Positions 60,829-64,000 of a DNA stretch of 64,000 nucleotides are shown one piece after another (position 1 is the first letter of the stretch; every line of letters starts with the position of its first letter). Location of the stretch: contig JAFLVB010000001.1 of the NCBI GenBank assembly GCA_022508465.1, positions 1 through 64,000 on the forward strand. Reading direction: 5' to 3'. The notes beneath the pieces are model-generated. The model was not told the origin of the DNA. It saw nothing but the letters and a program-made list of their open reading frames with translations, and ran no database searches. The DNA is from Clostridiales bacterium (lineage in GTDB: Bacteria > Bacillota > Clostridia > Christensenellales > Pumilibacteraceae). The translations under genes were made by a program, and so were the position numbers.

Positions 60829-61275
60829 CTAAACAGCGACCCCCTTAATAAGAGTTTCAATAGTGTCGGCGACTTGGAGCGCAAGCGAATAGACAAATCC
60901 TAATCTTACGGAAGCAAATCTTTTGTCGGACGGGGGATAAGATGATGTCACAGCGGTTACACTTATATCGCCGACCATTGGCAGGTCTTTACCCCCTGCC
61001 GCGCCGGGCAGCAGTCCTCCGCTATTTACGCTTATGCGTCCCACGTTTTCGCCGACGCACGAGTCAACAGCGATGACGGTTGAGATATGGTTCTTTTTGA
61101 TAAAGGCGTAGTAATCTTTTAGATTGAGCGCCGTAATTGGATCATAAAGCGTGCCGTATACAAAGCAAGGCAGGTTTCGGGCTATAAGAAGCTGTCCAAC
61201 GAGCGGGCCGAGGCAATCGCCGCCCACAAGGTCTGTACCTATACACATTATTACCGGTAAATTCTCTCTTTTCAT
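60829..61275 (-). CDS. yyaC: Sporulation protein YyaC-like
   Basis: 148 residues. A peptidase-like fold related to GPR/HybD: CIGTDLVGGDCLGPLVGQLL, DPITALNLKDYYAFIKK, VIAVDSCVGENVGRISV and LPMVGDISVTAVTSS match the YyaC family linked to sporulation. Its presence suggests spore formation or an ancestor with it. The ATG at 61273-61275 has no clear Shine-Dalgarno; an upstream TTG at 61302 is the alternative. Divergent from cvpA. Confidence 0.88.
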   Translation of the reverse strand: MKRENLPVIMCIGTDLVGGDCLGPLVGQLLIARNLPCFVYGTLYDPITALNLKDYYAFIKKNHISTVIAVDSCVGENVGRISVNSGGLLPGAAGGKDLPMVGDISVTAVTSSYPPSDKRFASVRLGFVYSLALQVADTIETLIKGVAV

Positions 61276-61329
61276 AAGACTGATTATGGACAGAATTAAC
61301 AAGTTTAATACTATAAAAGGAGGTAAAAA

Positions 61330-62139
61330 TTGATACTCGACATAATATTCTTTGCACTTTTGGCTGTATTTGCCGTGCTTGGGTTTATGTGCGGCTTTTT
61401 CAAAACGCTCGTATCATTTTTCGGGTGGTTTATTAGCATACTGGTATCATATCTCTTAGCTAAGGCGGTGGCTAATTCCTTTTTGTCTGTCGGCACCGCA
61501 CAGTGGCTTGTGGGAGACGGTTCCATATTCGACAAAGTGTATAACATTTTGCCGGAAGGATTAAGAGAGATTTCAATGGATTCTATCCGCGAGGCGGTTA
61601 ATAGTGGCATGTCGCAAGAGCAAATAGCAGCGATGATAAAAGCGGAGTCGCAAGGGCTAATGGTCTTTGTCACCTCGCTGCTTCAAGACGCCGCTACTAA
61701 GGAGATGTATCTTAATAGTACAATCCAAAACGTAAGGCAGGTCATTGCGCTCGAGCTTACCTATCATATATATGTAATTATCGTAGGAGTGATCTTTTTT
61801 ATCGTTTTGCGTATTGCGGTTATGGGTGTATCGCTTATCTTTAAAAACAAGATGGGCGGTAGCGAAATCAGAAATTTAGGCAGGGTTACGGGACTTTTTA
61901 TAGGTGCTATCCGAGGCTTCGCCTATGCGTGCATTGTGCTTATGGTGGCAAGCTATGCTTCGGGTATGTCGCCAAAGATAAAGAACCAAGTGGACGCATC
62001 TAAGGTCAGCGTGCCGGTTACGACCTGGACTTCGACAGTGACCGGCAAAATGCTCAGCGGCAAGCTCGAGGACAACAAGCATTACAGAATAATGATAAAT
62101 GTGCTCGAACAAAGAATAGAGAACGGAGAGATAATTTAG
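61330..62139 (+). CDS. CvpA family membrane protein
   Basis: 269 residues. Four membrane segments (about 1-22, 26-50, 140-165, 190-212) with a polar central loop (EGLREISMDSIREAVNSGMS), the layout of CvpA/YshB proteins, named for colicin V production though their role is broader and unclear. A TTG start is supported: AGGAGG (61318-61323) lies six bases before it, and no in-frame ATG fits. Divergent from yyaC. Confidence 0.85.
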   Translation: MILDIIFFALLAVFAVLGFMCGFFKTLVSFFGWFISILVSYLLAKAVANSFLSVGTAQWLVGDGSIFDKVYNILPEGLREISMDSIREAVNSGMSQEQIAAMIKAESQGLMVFVTSLLQDAATKEMYLNSTIQNVRQVIALELTYHIYVIIVGVIFFIVLRIAVMGVSLIFKNKMGGSEIRNLGRVTGLFIGAIRGFAYACIVLMVASYASGMSPKIKNQVDASKVSVPVTTWTSTVTGKMLSGKLEDNKHYRIMINVLEQRIENGEII

Positions 62140-62150
62140 TTGGAGGACAT

Positions 62151-62990
62151 ATGAAATTAAAAAGATTAATTGTTTTAGGTTTAATAATGGTTTTCGCGGT
62201 TGCATTATGCGCTTGCGTACACAAGGAGGATCCGCCCGTACCGCCCGAACCGACGCCGTACGAAGACGACTTTATGTGCGGTTACTTTCTTACGTTCTAT
62301 GATAAGAACGACAAGGACTATGTTTCGCCGTCGTCAAATGACTTTAACGGCAATGACGCAGTAAGATGCTATTTTTACAGAAAGGGCAATGTCTCGTATG
62401 TTATAAACGGATTGAATGTGACTGACAGGACTACTGCTCTCGACGGTGTGCCGCTTGACATATCTAAAAGCGGCAAGGTGACTATGCACCACACTTTGTA
62501 CTACACACCCGAGCTTATAGGTAAGACGATGGTACTACACATAGTGTTTTATAATGCACAAAGTGACAGCATTCATGTCGAAAAGATAAGCGACCATGAC
62601 GTACAGACTATATCGTCAATCAGCTTTGGTGCGCCTATGAATGGTACTGCCGTAGAAGGAGACGAGCTTGTAGACATAACGTATATGTTTGACGGAGAGC
62701 TTACTTTCAAGATGATCGACGTGTTGACTAAGATGGAAATTGCTCAGTATGACGAAAATGATGAGCTTATATCTACGGACACAATCGAGACGGAAGATAT
62801 AACGGGACAGTATGATACTGTAAGCGATTGTGAGTATATCATCATCACCAAGCACTATGTTGACCGAGATGGCAATGTTTACAAGCAGCGTAGCTTGATA
62901 AACAGACAGCCGGACGCGACCGAGGAGCTTATGCTGCCTTACGGAAGCGGGCTTGCAACGTTTGAAAGCCTTAAAATTAATTTTGCTTAA
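62151..62990 (+). CDS. Lipoprotein of unknown function
   Basis: 279 residues. The signal peptide ends in a lipobox LCAC (lipidated Cys about 22 or 24), then a Pro-rich stretch (DPPVPPEPTPYEDD) and a beta-rich domain with many Tyr and Asp residues. No family recognised. GGAGG precedes the ATG, 11 bases after cvpA, so co-transcribed with it. Ends in a terminator hairpin directly before the next gene. Confidence 0.65.
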   Translation: MKLKRLIVLGLIMVFAVALCACVHKEDPPVPPEPTPYEDDFMCGYFLTFYDKNDKDYVSPSSNDFNGNDAVRCYFYRKGNVSYVINGLNVTDRTTALDGVPLDISKSGKVTMHHTLYYTPELIGKTMVLHIVFYNAQSDSIHVEKISDHDVQTISSISFGAPMNGTAVEGDELVDITYMFDGELTFKMIDVLTKMEIAQYDENDELISTDTIETEDITGQYDTVSDCEYIIITKHYVDRDGNVYKQRSLINRQPDATEELMLPYGSGLATFESLKINFA

Positions 62991-62999
62991 AATAGAATT

Positions 63000-63030
63000 G
63001 ACCTTTTGCGCGGAGCAAGAGGTCTTTTTT
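63000..63030 (+). terminator. Terminator abutting the next ribosome binding site
   Basis: GACCTTTTGC (63000-63009) pairs with GCAAGAGGTC (63015-63024) with one G-U pair, followed by TTTTTT; the AGGAGA of the next gene begins immediately after. Confidence 0.8.
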
Positions 63031-63041
63031 AGGAGATACAA

Positions 63042-64000
63042 ATGACGCGTAAAAAGCTGCTTATTATTGCTATTAGCCTGATTTTGATTGTCGTTATCAT
63101 ATCGGTGGTTTTACTTTTGACTAAAAGTGGTGTACCCGGCGGTTCGGAACCTCCTCCGACAACAGAGGCGCCTAACGATGACCCAAATGATAAGCCCAAT
63201 GACAATATAGAGTCAGTTATCTTTACCGTAACCTATGATTACGGCAATAAAGGCGAGGGAGTTATCGCCGACGAAGCAGTTTTTAGCACACAGGTGGAGC
63301 TTAATAAGCCGTTTAGCTTGATTGTGCCTTTTGTTATAGACACAAGATTTGTGTTTGAGGGTTGGTTTGATCCGAGTGGCAGACAATTTACAAACGAGCA
63401 GGGCAGCGGACTGTTTAACTGGGATATAAAGAGCGATATAACACTATACGCCCATTGGATAGAGGCGTTTGAGTTTATGCCTATTGGCGACGGCTACATT
63501 GTTAGCTGTGGTGCGGAAATAGATAAGTTATCTAATATCACAATACCGCTAAGCTATAACAGTTTGCCCGTTATCGCGGTAGGCGACTTTAAAGACTGTC
63601 ACAACTTGATGGAAGTGCACTTGCCTCAATCGATAAAGATTATTATCTCGCGAGCATTTTATAATTGCACTAAGCTAACAATTGTTGAGTTTGAGCGAGG
63701 CTGTAAACTGAATAGTATAGGGACGTATGCCTTTTATTTAAGCGGTATAGAGGACATAGACATTCCGAGTAGTATAACCGAAATAGGAGCTTATGCTTTT
63801 AGTAGGTCGGCGATAAGGTCGGTAACATTTAAAGAAAGCAATATGACAAGGCTCTCGGAGTCACTCTTTCGTGATTGCGAGAATTTGACAGAAGCTATAT
63901 TTGAGGGCGGAAAACTAACTGCGATAGGAGAATATGCGTTCGCAAATTCGGGAGTACAAAAAATTGTTCTGCCGCCGCTTTTAACTGATATTGACGGAAG
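63042..64000 (+). CDS. InlB-repeat/LRR surface protein, truncated by window end
   Basis: At least 319 residues, open to the window end. AGGAGA precedes the ATG. Begins with MTRKK and one hydrophobic segment (about 6-27) without a lipobox, so a membrane anchor or signal peptide. A Pro/Asn/Asp-rich linker (PPTTEAPNDDPNDKPNDN) follows, then an InlB B-repeat-like domain (about 60-145; FEGWFDPSG and TLYAHW are the hallmarks), then LRR_5 repeats (HLPQSIKIIISRAFYNCTKL, IPSSITEIGAYAFS). Third LRR_5 protein in the window. Confidence 0.85.
   Translation, partial: MTRKKLLIIAISLILIVVIISVVLLLTKSGVPGGSEPPPTTEAPNDDPNDKPNDNIESVIFTVTYDYGNKGEGVIADEAVFSTQVELNKPFSLIVPFVIDTRFVFEGWFDPSGRQFTNEQGSGLFNWDIKSDITLYAHWIEAFEFMPIGDGYIVSCGAEIDKLSNITIPLSYNSLPVIAVGDFKDCHNLMEVHLPQSIKIIISRAFYNCTKLTIVEFERGCKLNSIGTYAFYLSGIEDIDIPSSITEIGAYAFSRSAIRSVTFKESNMTRLSESLFRDCENLTEAIFEGGKLTAIGEYAFANSGVQKIVLPPLLTDIDG

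Overview
The window looks like a chromosomal segment of an anaerobic, gut-type Firmicute (Clostridia-like), probably from an uncultured lineage. The evidence is the AGGAGG-type ribosome binding sites, the near-perfect TTGACA-N17-TATAAT promoters, U-tailed intrinsic terminators, and a gene repertoire that includes DegV proteins, 2-hydroxyacyl-CoA dehydratase-type activases, PepV, PyrR, Mini-RNase III, the phi3T/Bacillus-type ThyA, the sporulation-linked YyaC and BspA-like leucine-rich repeat (LRR_5) lipoproteins. No rRNA, tRNA, CRISPR array or complete prophage was seen.

Layout. 1-3.6 kb: TSCPD and DUF4364 genes on the minus strand, then a DUF1538 membrane protein with two P-II-like proteins. 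3.7-8 kb: an LRR lipoprotein, fba, a YcxB-like membrane protein and gap. 7.9-8.65 kb: a repeat cluster plus a candidate small RNA. 8.65-18.2 kb: a lipoprotein, an AraC/GyrI-like regulator, and a run of cutC, a transglutaminase-like protein, nagB, a ROK kinase and nagA, which looks like uptake-product processing and N-acetylglucosamine catabolism. 18.2-26.7 kb: a hydrolase-fold protein with an apparently leaderless mRNA, signal peptidase I, DegV, DUF3810, ftsH and an ArsB-like permease. 26.7-28.7 kb: an accessory patch with a repeat-bounded DUF559 nuclease and a phage-like switch of two HTH repressors facing two paralogous cysteine-rich proteins across twin operators. 28.8-41.4 kb: gdhA; a MarR-DegV-dehydratase/activase operon; a Ca/Na antiporter; SNF2 helicase-htpG-pyrR.

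41.4-46 kb: a large repeat field, then DUF1871-like, trxA, pepV and an LRR lipoprotein on the minus strand. 46-48.6 kb: gltX and an OFA-type MFS transporter. 48.6-56 kb: repeats and a 2267-residue secreted protein ending in Cna-B/isopeptide-like domains but without a sortase motif. 56.1-61.3 kb: mrnC-thyA-folA-rlmB-tpiA-gpmI (RNA processing, thymidylate synthesis, glycolysis), then yyaC on the minus strand. 61.3-64 kb: CvpA, a lipoprotein and an LRR/InlB-repeat protein cut off by the window end.

The most distinctive features are (i) several families of dispersed palindromic intergenic repeats, some nested or tandem, one pair bounding a DUF559 gene; (ii) a compact sRNA candidate whose C-rich loop is the exact complement of a repeat core; (iii) the divergent HTH/Cys-rich switch; and (iv) the unanchored giant surface protein. 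All functional assignments come from reading motifs and family resemblance; no database search was run.
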